Positions 17,705 to 24,840 of a stretch of DNA of 37,939 nucleotides are shown one piece after another. Both the position numbers and the translations under genes were made by a program. The first letter of the stretch is position 1, and every line of letters begins with the position of its first letter. The DNA comes from Allomuricauda sp. (GTDB taxonomy: Bacteria > Bacteroidota > Bacteroidia > Flavobacteriales > Flavobacteriaceae): assembly GCF_028282265.1 (NCBI RefSeq), contig NZ_JANQIH010000133.1, forward strand, positions 1 through 37,939, in the 5' to 3' direction. The notes beneath the pieces are model-generated. The model was not told the DNA's origin. It did no database searches and saw nothing but the letters and a program-made list of their open reading frames with translations.

Positions 17705-18088
17705 ATGGCACACGAACATAAGTTGGAAATTTTCAGAGGACTTTTAAAGTTCAAATCCAATACACAGAAGATTTGGGGGGTTCTTATTTTTCTAAGTATC
17801 GTTACCGCGATTGAGGTAGGGTTGGGTATAGCCAAACCCGAAGTTTTGACCAAAAACTACTTCTTGGGCATGAAACTGCTCAACTGGATATTCATTATCC
17901 TTACCCTCGTGAAGGCCTATTACATTGCCTGGGATTTTATGCACCTTAGGGATGAGAAAAGCTCGCTTAGAAGAGCAATAGTCTGGACTCCAATTTTCCT
18001 GGTAGCGTACTTAATTTTCATCCTGCTTTTTGAAGCGGATTACATCTACAATGTTTTTAAGGATGGGTTCTTATCCTGGGATTTCTAA
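17705..18088 (+). CDS. cytochrome c oxidase subunit IV (CtaF/CyoD-like)
   Basis: A 127-residue inner-membrane protein with three hydrophobic segments (about 24-42, 57-75 and 93-116), the layout of prokaryotic oxidase subunit IV. The stretch IEVGLGIAKPEVL after the first helix and AYYIAWDFMHLRDEKSSLRR are typical of Bacteroidota COX IV proteins, with the His/Arg-rich loop conserved. The role is assembly or stability of the oxidase rather than catalysis. It is the last gene before a hairpin terminator, suggesting the end of the structural subunit transcript. Confidence 0.9.
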   Translation: MAHEHKLEIFRGLLKFKSNTQKIWGVLIFLSIVTAIEVGLGIAKPEVLTKNYFLGMKLLNWIFIILTLVKAYYIAWDFMHLRDEKSSLRRAIVWTPIFLVAYLIFILLFEADYIYNVFKDGFLSWDF

Positions 18089-18106
18089 GAAAGTATTAAC
18101 ATTCAT

Positions 18107-18135
18107 AAAAGGCGGTTTCAAAACCGTCTTTTTTA
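18107..18135 (+). terminator. rho-independent terminator after oxidase subunit IV
   Basis: AAAAGGCGGTTT (18107-18118) and AAACCGTCTTTT (18121-18132) form a near-perfect stem with one G-T pair and lead into a T-run. The final T-run runs into TATTTTTG (18134-18141), a possible -7 box for the next gene, which begins 16 bases later; if used, terminator and promoter are interleaved. Confidence 0.75.
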
Positions 18136-18157
18136 TTTTTGTACGATTGAGATTTTC

Positions 18158-18790
18158 ATGAAAAAAGCGTTTGTCTTAGTAGTTCTTTTTGTGTTTCCTC
18201 TTGTGGCTTATCTCTTTTTTGCTTCGGGGGTGAACAACTTTGGAAAGCTCCCCGTTCTTACCGAAAAAATACCGGATTTGGAAGGCTTTGAAGGTGAGGC
18301 TAAGTTGAAAAATAAAATCACAATCCTTGGTTTTTTGGGAACCGAGATTGGAAAAATGAAGGGTAATGCCTTCAACCTTAATCAAAAGATATACAAGCGC
18401 TTCAGTGATTTTAACGACTTTCAAATGCTGATGGTTGTTCCTGAGGGACATGAGGAAGAAGTTGAAGCCTTAAAGGAGGAATTAGGTACACTTTCCGATG
18501 TGGATAAATGGAATTTTGCCTACGGAACCCACTCAGAAATCCAGACCTTTTTCAACAGTCTCGGAACTAATCTTAGTCTCAACGATTCATTGGGTACGCC
18601 TTATGTCTTTATTGTGGATAAGGATAGAAATCTTAGAGGTCGAAATGATGATGAGGACGAAGGGGTTAAATATGGTTTTAATACTACTTCAGTAGCTGAA
18701 CTGAACAACAAAATGGAGGATGATGTTAAGATCATTCTCGCCGAATACCGTCTTGCTTTAAAAAAGAACAATGCCAACAGGAGCAAATAG
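18158..18790 (+). CDS. SCO/thioredoxin-like protein lacking the copper-binding cysteines
   Basis: A 210-residue protein with an N-terminal membrane anchor or signal (about 3-22). The rest aligns by eye with the neighbouring SCO protein: KITILGFLGTEIGKMKGN sits where SCO has its FFFTTCPTICPVM motif, and TPYVFIVDKDRNLRGR corresponds to the GMFALIDKEGYIRSR strand pair. Both metal-binding cysteines and the metal-binding histidine are absent, so it cannot bind copper as SCO does. It may be a structural partner or an assembly factor for the oxidase. It overlaps the SCO gene by 20 bases, so expression is coupled. The thioredoxin-fold assignment rests on pattern similarity and not on a profile search. 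Confidence 0.75.
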   Translation: MKKAFVLVVLFVFPLVAYLFFASGVNNFGKLPVLTEKIPDLEGFEGEAKLKNKITILGFLGTEIGKMKGNAFNLNQKIYKRFSDFNDFQMLMVVPEGHEEEVEALKEELGTLSDVDKWNFAYGTHSEIQTFFNSLGTNLSLNDSLGTPYVFIVDKDRNLRGRNDDEDEGVKYGFNTTSVAELNNKMEDDVKIILAEYRLALKKNNANRSK

Positions 18791-19517
18791 CAAAAGAAAG
18801 TATACCTATGTTTGGGTTTCGACCATCATTTTGGTGTTTGGCATCTTTGCGGTGTACGAAATATCAAAGCGTTTAAAAGAAGGCAGTGTGGTCGAAAACG
18901 ACCGAATGAGCATAAATACATTGCACAAAGAAGTTGGCTTTGTAGTGAATGAAGGCAGAAAACGTAAAGTGCCCGATTTTTCATTTCTGAATCAAGATAG
19001 CGTTGTTGTTTCCAATGAAGATTATCTAGGGAAGGTTTATGTTGTTGAGTTTTTCTTCACTACTTGTCCTACTATATGTCCAGTAATGACAACCAACTTG
19101 GTGGAGTTGCAAGAGACTTTTAAAGAATATGAAGATTTCGGAGTGGCATCGTTTACGATAAATCCCCGTTATGATACCCCATCAGTTCTTAAAAAATATG
19201 CGGGTAAATACAAAATTACCGACCCAGATTGGAATTTAATGACGGGAGACCGTGATGCCATTTATACGTTGGCACAAGAAGGTTTTTATGTGCCTGTTAG
19301 CGAGGATATTTCTGCTCCGGGCGGTTTTGAACATTCGGGTATGTTCGCTTTAATCGATAAGGAAGGCTACATTCGCTCCCGCGAAGACAAGTTTGGTAAT
19401 CCCATCATTTACTACAGAGGAACGGTTACCGAAAAACAAGGCGTAAATGCTGAGGGTGAGCCGCAACAAATTACTATGTTAAAGGAGGATATCAAAAAAC
19501 TATTGCTCGAAGAATAA
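18771..19517 (+). CDS. SCO1/SenC copper chaperone for cytochrome oxidase
   Basis: Membrane-anchored thioredoxin-fold copper chaperone that delivers copper to the CuA site of cytochrome c oxidase subunit II. Of 248 residues, about 12-30 form the N-terminal anchor, and the rest faces the periplasm. The ligand set is complete: Cys99 and Cys103 in TTCPTICPVM and His188 in GFEHSGMFAL. The start ATG at 18771 overlaps the preceding cysteine-less paralogue by 20 bases, and its stop overlaps the DUF420 start by one base, so this is a tight maturation unit. Confidence in the family and metal role is high. Confidence 0.95.
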   Translation: MPTGANSKRKYTYVWVSTIILVFGIFAVYEISKRLKEGSVVENDRMSINTLHKEVGFVVNEGRKRKVPDFSFLNQDSVVVSNEDYLGKVYVVEFFFTTCPTICPVMTTNLVELQETFKEYEDFGVASFTINPRYDTPSVLKKYAGKYKITDPDWNLMTGDRDAIYTLAQEGFYVPVSEDISAPGGFEHSGMFALIDKEGYIRSREDKFGNPIIYYRGTVTEKQGVNAEGEPQQITMLKEDIKKLLLEE

Positions 19518-20050
19518 TGGCAGAAGTATACAATAGGGAAAAGCGTTTTAATAGAGGAATCACTATCATTTCAATAGCGGTACCTCTGGTGGTAGCACTT
19601 CTGTTCGGATATAAAATTCCTGATGCAAAGCCCCTCTATTTCTTACCACCGATTTATGCCTCGATAAATGGAATAACCGCATTTTTACTGGTTATCGCAG
19701 TAGTGGCGATTAAGAATGGGAAAAGAAAACTGCATCAAAACCTGATGACCACATCTATAGTTCTTTCAGCTCTTTTTTTGGTGATGTACGTAGCCTACCA
19801 CATGACATCGGAGAGTACAAAATATGGAGGTGAAGGTCTCATTCAATATATGTACTACTTCATCCTTATAACACATATTGTGTTGTCGATAGGAGTTATT
19901 CCCTTGGTGCTCATAACCTATTCCAAAGCGTATTTGAAAGATTTTGAAAACCACCGACGTTGGGCAAAGTATACATTTCCAATTTGGTTGTATGTTGCAG
20001 TTACTGGAGTTATTGTGTATTTGATGATTTCACCGTACTATCCCTATTAG
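19517..20050 (+). CDS. DUF420 multi-pass membrane protein
   Basis: A 177-residue protein with about five hydrophobic segments. The motif HQNLMTTSIVLSALFLVMYV and the YHMTSE stretch, plus the C-terminal HRRWAKYTFPIWLYVAVTGVIVY, are typical of DUF420 proteins, which are found beside SCO and oxidase genes in many bacteria. Several conserved histidines (in KLHQNL, AYHMTS, ITHIVL and NHRRW) lie at the membrane faces and could bind a metal or heme; that is inference. The start overlaps the SCO stop (TAATG), and the following small gene starts at the next base, so it is firmly part of the oxidase maturation unit. Precise function is unknown. Confidence 0.88.
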   Translation: MAEVYNREKRFNRGITIISIAVPLVVALLFGYKIPDAKPLYFLPPIYASINGITAFLLVIAVVAIKNGKRKLHQNLMTTSIVLSALFLVMYVAYHMTSESTKYGGEGLIQYMYYFILITHIVLSIGVIPLVLITYSKAYLKDFENHRRWAKYTFPIWLYVAVTGVIVYLMISPYYPY

Positions 20051-20269
20051 ATGGTCATGAAAATAAGAGTGTTTTTCATACTAATTCTTTTTCTGGCAAC
20101 ACCGCAGCTTGCCGAAGCCCAATGTGCTATGTGCAGGGCTGTAGTGGAAAGTGAAGGTAATGCAGAAACCGCCGAAGCGCTCAATGACGGTATTGTTTAT
20201 CTAATGGCCATACCCTATATTTTGGTAGCCGGATTAGGTTATTTCATCTACCGCAAGATGAGAAGTTGA
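20051..20269 (+). CDS. small exported CxxC membrane protein of the oxidase maturation unit
   Basis: A 72-residue protein starting at the base after the DUF420 stop (ATG 20051, or ATG 20057 two codons later). It has a signal peptide (about 1-23, ending LAEAQ), then CAMCRAVVESEG with a CxxC pair right after the likely cleavage site, and a C-terminal membrane helix (about 47-65) followed by a basic tail (YRKMRS). The result would be a small periplasmic CxxC face tethered to the inner membrane. Placement after SCO and DUF420 suggests copper handling or thiol redox chemistry during oxidase assembly. I do not know a named family for it; similar small proteins occur at this place in other flavobacteria. 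Treat the function as a hypothesis. Confidence 0.8.
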   Translation: MVMKIRVFFILILFLATPQLAEAQCAMCRAVVESEGNAETAEALNDGIVYLMAIPYILVAGLGYFIYRKMRS

Positions 20270-20308
20270 GCATTCCTAAAAATTTTAACACTTTTTTTTC
20301 CATTAAAC

Positions 20309-20337
20309 TGTAACAATATGGACTAATGGTCATCATA
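20309..20337 (+). promoter_or_regulatory. ECF-sigma-like promoter before first efflux half
   Basis: TGTAAC at 20309-20314, 16 bases, then CATCATA at 20331-20337. The same element with the same 16-base spacer precedes the ATPase gene at 24072-24100. The AAC core in the upstream box is typical of ECF-type -35 elements. No TAnnTTTG box is present in this 113-base gap. Confidence 0.4.
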
Positions 20338-20342
20338 TAAGC

Positions 20343-20356
20343 ATACGCGCGCGTAT
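20343..20356. promoter_or_regulatory. 14-bp perfect palindrome, candidate operator at the predicted transcript start
   Basis: ATACGCGCGCGTAT is a perfect palindrome, six bases after the proposed -10 element and 27 bases before the first permease ATG, so it would cover the transcript start. Its alternating CG core is unusual in this AT-rich intergenic DNA. Confidence 0.4.
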
Positions 20357-20382
20357 TTCATCAATCATCAAACACCAACCAT

Positions 20383-21627
20383 ATGTTCGATATAGAACGG
20401 TGGCAAGAAATATTTGACACCATCCGAAAGAACAAATTACGAACTTTCCTTACGGGGCTGTCGGTAGCTTCAGGTATTTTCATTTTGGTTATTTTACTGG
20501 GTTTCGGCCAAGGGATGCAGAATGGTATAGAGCAAGAATTCAAACAAGACGCTTCTACCAGTGTTTGGGCTTGGCCAGGTGTCACTTCTAAGGAATATAA
20601 GGGTCTTAACCCGGGTAGGAGAATCCAATTCATCAACGAGAATTTTGATAAGGTCAGTACCATGTATCGTGATGATATTGAGTATGAGTCTGCTCGTATT
20701 TTTGTTAGGGATGTAAATGTCAATTATGGTAAGGAGGCATTGGTCTACAGTGTTCAAGGAGTTTACTCCGATTTTCAGTTCATCGAAAACACCGGAATGA
20801 TCGATGGTCGATTCATAAACTATCAAGATGAGATTTCAACCGGAAAAGTAGCCATCATTGGTAAAAAAATCCAAAAAGATGTTTTTAATGAAGTCGAAAC
20901 CCCAATTGGCGAATTCATAGATATTTCAGGGATTCCTTTCAAAATAATCGGGGTTTTCAAGGAGATGCGCGAAAGGGAAGAAGAGCGAATCTATATTCCC
21001 ATAACAACGGCCCAACGGGTATTCAATGGAGGAAACCGAATCAATAATCTTTCTTATACGCTTCCCCCTGTAGAGAATTTTGATCAAGCCGTGGCTCAGG
21101 CCGTTAATTTCAAAAACAATCTACAATCATATTTGCAGCAAGCCCATACGGTAGCACCCGACGATACCGGAGCAATGCAGGTTTGGAGTGCTATGGAAGA
21201 GGCTGAACGCTATTATGGATTAACGAGCAACATTAAAATTTTCTTTTGGTTTGTAGGCATCTGTACCATTGTCGCTGGAGTAGTAGGAGTTAGCAACATC
21301 ATGCTTATTGTGGTTCGGGAACGCACTAGGGAAATAGGTATCCGCAAAGCACTGGGGGCAAAACCTTGGTCAATAATAGGTATGATTCTGCATGAGTCCA
21401 TTTTCGTAACTGCCATTTCAGGATTTACGGGCCTTATTTTCAGCATGGGCCTTCTCGAACTTGTGGGGCCTAATGTGGAGGTAGATTATGTATCGAACCC
21501 TTCAGTGAGTTTTAATGTGGCATTTGCTACAGTTCTGGTTTTGATTTTGGCTGGAACTTTGGCCGGGTTCGTACCAGCATGGAGAGCCGCAAGAGTGCAA
21601 GTAATTGAATCACTACGTGATGAATAA
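20383..21627 (+). CDS. ABC transporter permease, MacB/FtsX type (efflux permease P1)
   Basis: Inner-membrane permease of a type VII (MacB-like) ABC exporter without a fused ATPase. Of 414 residues, the first helix is at about 22-44, a large periplasmic MacB_PCD domain spans about 45-275, and three C-terminal helices (about 285-310, 335-360, 378-400) form the FtsX domain. The cytoplasmic loop VRERTREIGIRKALGAKPWSI is the coupling segment that contacts the ATPase. The motif YKGLNPGRRIQF (about 72-83) is shared in register with the three other permeases here. It is most like P3 (both begin with WQEIF and KNKLRTFLTG). It heads a set P1-P2-adaptor with no ATPase, so it presumably uses the ATPase encoded at 24139. 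Confidence 0.93.
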   Translation: MFDIERWQEIFDTIRKNKLRTFLTGLSVASGIFILVILLGFGQGMQNGIEQEFKQDASTSVWAWPGVTSKEYKGLNPGRRIQFINENFDKVSTMYRDDIEYESARIFVRDVNVNYGKEALVYSVQGVYSDFQFIENTGMIDGRFINYQDEISTGKVAIIGKKIQKDVFNEVETPIGEFIDISGIPFKIIGVFKEMREREEERIYIPITTAQRVFNGGNRINNLSYTLPPVENFDQAVAQAVNFKNNLQSYLQQAHTVAPDDTGAMQVWSAMEEAERYYGLTSNIKIFFWFVGICTIVAGVVGVSNIMLIVVRERTREIGIRKALGAKPWSIIGMILHESIFVTAISGFTGLIFSMGLLELVGPNVEVDYVSNPSVSFNVAFATVLVLILAGTLAGFVPAWRAARVQVIESLRDE

Positions 21628-21641
21628 GCAAATATTGGAAC

Positions 21642-22901
21642 ATGTTTAATAAAGATAGATGGCGGGAAATATTGGAGGTGCTCACAAGTAATGTGTGGAG
21701 AACCCTTTTTACCGCATTCGGGGTTTGCTGGGGTATTTTTATTCTTATTGTTCTTCTCGCTGCTGGAAAAGGATTGGAAAATGGAATTAGGGCCGACTTT
21801 GGAGATATAGCCACCAACACCATGTTCATGTGGACCAGAAGCACAACCAAAGCCTATGAAGGTCTTCCCAAAGGCAGAAGCTTTGAGTTCAAAATCTCTG
21901 ATGTTCAGGCCATACGCGATAATGTACCGAACCTAAGATTTATATCACCTAGAAACCGTTTAAGTGGATTTCGGGGAGGATCCAATGTAGTTCGTGGTAT
22001 TCGGACAGGGGCCTATAATATTTATGGAGATTATCCTGAAATCATTAATCAAGACCCTATGTCAGTCACTTCCGGTCGCTTTATCAATTATAATGATATT
22101 CTAGAGAAAAGAAAGGTGGCTGTCATCGGTAAGGGGGTGAAAAGCGATTTGTATGAAAAGGATGAGGACGTTCTTGGTACCTATATCAAAATTCAAGGGG
22201 TCAACTTCATGGTGGTAGGCACATATAAGAAAAACAGTAATGATGGTGATGGGGAAGAGGAACAAAAAGAAGTATACGTTCCGTTTACATCGTTTTCACA
22301 GGCTTTCAATCGGGGTGAAGACGTAGGTTGGATGGCAATTACGGCCCACGACGGAAGTTCCATCTCTGTGCTGAAAGAAAAAATCATCGAAGTGATGCGA
22401 CAAAGACATAAGGTACATCCCGAAGATAACCGGGCCATAGGTCATTTCGATTTGTATGAACAATTCAACCGGGTCGAAAGTCTTTTCGGGGCACTTAAGG
22501 GAGTGGCCTATATAGTTGGGATTATGGTGCTTTTATCCGGAATCATTGGGGTGAGCAATATTATGCTCATTGTAGTAAAAGAACGCACAAAAGAAATAGG
22601 CATACGCCGGGCACTGGGGGAACAACCTTGGTCCATTAAACTTCAAATTTTGATGGAATCCATCTTCTTGACCATTGTTTCTGGTATGACAGGTATCATT
22701 TTTGGCTCGTTGGTAATTTACGGAATCAATTCTTTGTTGGACAGCGTTGGTCCGGTTGACATGTTCATCAATCCTAGTGTAAGCGTGGGTGTAGTGACAG
22801 GAGCATTGTTAATTTTGATGTTTTCTGGGCTTTTGGCCGGATTCATACCTGCGAATAGCGCTATACGAGTCAGACCTATTGAAGCTTTAAGAACTGAATA
22901 A
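21642..22901 (+). CDS. ABC transporter permease, MacB/FtsX type (efflux permease P2)
   Basis: Second permease of the first set, 419 residues, 14 bases after P1. Same architecture: helix at about 22-44, MacB_PCD periplasmic domain, and a three-helix FtsX domain with coupling loop VKERTKEIGIRRALGEQPWSI. The shared periplasmic motif appears as YEGLPKGRSFEF, where the second Arg of GRR is replaced by Ser. It is more like P4 than P1, so the ancestral unit was already a P1-type plus P2-type pair, probably forming a heterodimer. A short Asp/Glu/Lys-rich loop (SNDGDGEEEQKE) lies in the periplasmic domain. Confidence 0.93.
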   Translation: MFNKDRWREILEVLTSNVWRTLFTAFGVCWGIFILIVLLAAGKGLENGIRADFGDIATNTMFMWTRSTTKAYEGLPKGRSFEFKISDVQAIRDNVPNLRFISPRNRLSGFRGGSNVVRGIRTGAYNIYGDYPEIINQDPMSVTSGRFINYNDILEKRKVAVIGKGVKSDLYEKDEDVLGTYIKIQGVNFMVVGTYKKNSNDGDGEEEQKEVYVPFTSFSQAFNRGEDVGWMAITAHDGSSISVLKEKIIEVMRQRHKVHPEDNRAIGHFDLYEQFNRVESLFGALKGVAYIVGIMVLLSGIIGVSNIMLIVVKERTKEIGIRRALGEQPWSIKLQILMESIFLTIVSGMTGIIFGSLVIYGINSLLDSVGPVDMFINPSVSVGVVTGALLILMFSGLLAGFIPANSAIRVRPIEALRTE

Positions 22902-22930
22902 AACGAATCAATCAAAAATCAAACTATAAA

Positions 22931-24043
22931 ATGAAAAAATCGGTAACCATTATCATTCTGTTGCTCATCTTAGTAGTATTCGGAGGATCGATGTACTATT
23001 TGTATCAAAAAAATTCGGAGAACCCAATTGTCTTTGAAACTGAGGCTCCGAGTAAGCAAAGTATTGTCAAAAAGGCTGTTGCCACCGGAAGTATTCTTCC
23101 TTTGGAAGAGGTTTTAATCAAGCCCAATATCTCTGGAGTAATCGAAGAAATATATGTCGAAGGAGGGGATTACGTAAAGTCTGGAGATCTCTTGGCCAAA
23201 ATTAAGGTAGTGCCCAATTTGAACGCACTTAATGATGCCAGGAATGCTATTAATGAGGCGAAAATCAATTTAGATGATCAAAAACGAAATTATGATCGAC
23301 AATTGTCGATTTTCAATAAGGGGGTTATTTCACAGGCCGACCTAGAAAGGGCCCAAGTAACCTTTGATCAGGCCAAACAGACATACCGGGCGGCAAATGA
23401 GCGGTTTGATATTGTTAAAACGGGTACAACCAGAGGACTGAACAGCGCGGCCAACACCCTAATACGTTCTACGGTAAGTGGAATGGTCTTGGAAGTTCCA
23501 GTGGAAGTGGGCAATCAGGTAATTGAGAGTAACAATTTCAACGAAGGAACTACAATCGCAGCCATCGCTGATGTGGAAAAAATGATATTTGAGGGTAAGG
23601 TCGACGAATCGGAAGTCGGTAAAATCAAAGAAGATCTCCCTCTGGAGATTACCGTTGGCGCCATTGAGGATAGGATTTTTGATGCTGTTCTCGATTACAT
23701 TGCACCTAAGGGAAAAGAAGAAAATGGGGCTATTCAATTTGAGATTAAGGGTACGCTTACCAAGGAAGATACTACCTTTATAAGGGCTGGCTTAAGTGCA
23801 AATGCCTCTATTATTTTGGCCCGGGCTGATAGTGTTCTGGCATTGAAAGAAGCGTTGGTACAGTTTGATGACGATACCAAAAAGCCCTTTGTCGAAATTG
23901 AGACAGCCGATCAGCAATTTGAACGTCGCGACGTGGAACTTGGCGTAAGCGATGGAATTTTCGTAGAGGTCAAATCAGGTATTAACCAAGATGATAAGGT
24001 CAAAGTTTGGAACAATGTTTCAGACGAAGACGAGGCCAACTAG
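22931..24043 (+). CDS. periplasmic adaptor (membrane fusion) protein, HlyD/RND type, copy 1
   Basis: Adaptor that bridges the inner-membrane permease and a TolC channel. 370 residues: an N-terminal anchor (about 5-24); a barrel-sandwich first half (VLIKPNISGVIEEIYVEGGD with KSGDLLAKI); a coiled-coil hairpin (about 95-165, e.g. RQLSIFNKGVISQADLERAQ); the second half of the lipoyl-like domain (NTLIRSTVSGMVLEVPVEVG); then beta-barrel and membrane-proximal domains. It is homologous along its whole length to the second adaptor at 27352, and both are 370 residues. It closes the first set; a 95-base gap with a promoter-like element separates it from the ATPase gene. Confidence 0.94.
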   Translation: MKKSVTIIILLLILVVFGGSMYYLYQKNSENPIVFETEAPSKQSIVKKAVATGSILPLEEVLIKPNISGVIEEIYVEGGDYVKSGDLLAKIKVVPNLNALNDARNAINEAKINLDDQKRNYDRQLSIFNKGVISQADLERAQVTFDQAKQTYRAANERFDIVKTGTTRGLNSAANTLIRSTVSGMVLEVPVEVGNQVIESNNFNEGTTIAAIADVEKMIFEGKVDESEVGKIKEDLPLEITVGAIEDRIFDAVLDYIAPKGKEENGAIQFEIKGTLTKEDTTFIRAGLSANASIILARADSVLALKEALVQFDDDTKKPFVEIETADQQFERRDVELGVSDGIFVEVKSGINQDDKVKVWNNVSDEDEAN

Positions 24044-24071
24044 CCTTTTAACAAAAAATTTAAACCATTCT

Positions 24072-24100
24072 TGTAACATTTTATCAACTTGTAAGTCCTA
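24072..24100 (+). promoter_or_regulatory. ECF-sigma-like promoter before the ATPase gene
   Basis: TGTAAC at 24072-24077, 16 bases, then AGTCCTA at 24094-24100, matching the element at 20309-20337 in both boxes and spacing. A weaker housekeeping-type alternative is TTG at 24089-24091 with TACATTCC at 24111-24118 (19-base spacer). A GTTACA at 24109-24114 mirrors the TGTAAC. Confidence 0.4.
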
Positions 24101-24138
24101 TTACGGGAGTTACATTCCAGATAGCTAATGCACCAATC

Positions 24139-24840
24139 ATGATAGAAATCAAAGACCTTCACAAGTCCTATAAAATGGGGAGCAATTCCCTGCATGTTTT
24201 AAAGGGAATAAATTTTACTGTGAAAGCAGGTGAACTGGTGGCCATTATGGGATCTTCGGGTTCTGGAAAATCTACCCTGCTTAACATTATCGGCATACTT
24301 GATGGTGCCGACTCAGGTGATTATACTTTGGATGGGGTTCCTATTGAAGATTTAACGGAAACCAAAGCAGCACAATATCGAAATAAGTTTTTGGGATTCG
24401 TATTTCAATCCTTTAACCTTATCAATTATAAGACTGCACTTGAAAATGTAGCACTTCCACTTTATTATCAAAAAGTAGGAAGAAAAGAGCGTCAAAAAAA
24501 GGCGCTTAACTATCTTGAAAAGGTAGGATTAAAAGAATGGGCTACACATCTTCCAAGTGAACTGTCGGGAGGTCAAAAACAGAGGGTTGCCATTGCTAGA
24601 GCCATGGCTGCAGAACCCAAAGTCTTATTGGCCGATGAGCCTACAGGAGCTCTGGATAGCAAGACTTCGTATGAGGTAATGGCACTCATACAGCAAATTA
24701 ATGATGAAGGAAATACCATACTGGTGGTCACACACGAAGAAGATATTGCACATATGTGCAAGCGAATCGTCCACCTAAAAGATGGAGTAATTGTAGAAGA
24801 TAAAAAAGTAGAACAAGTTAGAGCCGAGCAATATGTTTGA
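24139..24840 (+). CDS. ABC transporter ATP-binding protein, MacB/LolD type
   Basis: Cytoplasmic ATPase that drives the FtsX-type permeases. 233 residues with Walker A GSSGSGKST (about 38-46), Q-loop in FVFQSFNLI, signature LSGGQKQRVAIARA (about 141-154), Walker B VLLADEPTGALD and the switch histidine in LVVTHEED. The LIN-YKTA-LENV region after the Q-loop is typical for MacB/LolD/FtsE relatives. It is the only ATPase in the eight-gene locus and probably serves both permease pairs. Its last eight bases overlap P3, implying translational coupling with the second set. Confidence 0.96.
   Translation: MIEIKDLHKSYKMGSNSLHVLKGINFTVKAGELVAIMGSSGSGKSTLLNIIGILDGADSGDYTLDGVPIEDLTETKAAQYRNKFLGFVFQSFNLINYKTALENVALPLYYQKVGRKERQKKALNYLEKVGLKEWATHLPSELSGGQKQRVAIARAMAAEPKVLLADEPTGALDSKTSYEVMALIQQINDEGNTILVVTHEEDIAHMCKRIVHLKDGVIVEDKKVEQVRAEQYV

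Noticed and set aside
24044..24138. Possible sigma-54 promoter before the ATPase gene
   Set aside because: No GG and GC dinucleotides with the required 10-base spacing are present; the TGTAAC-N16 element fits better.
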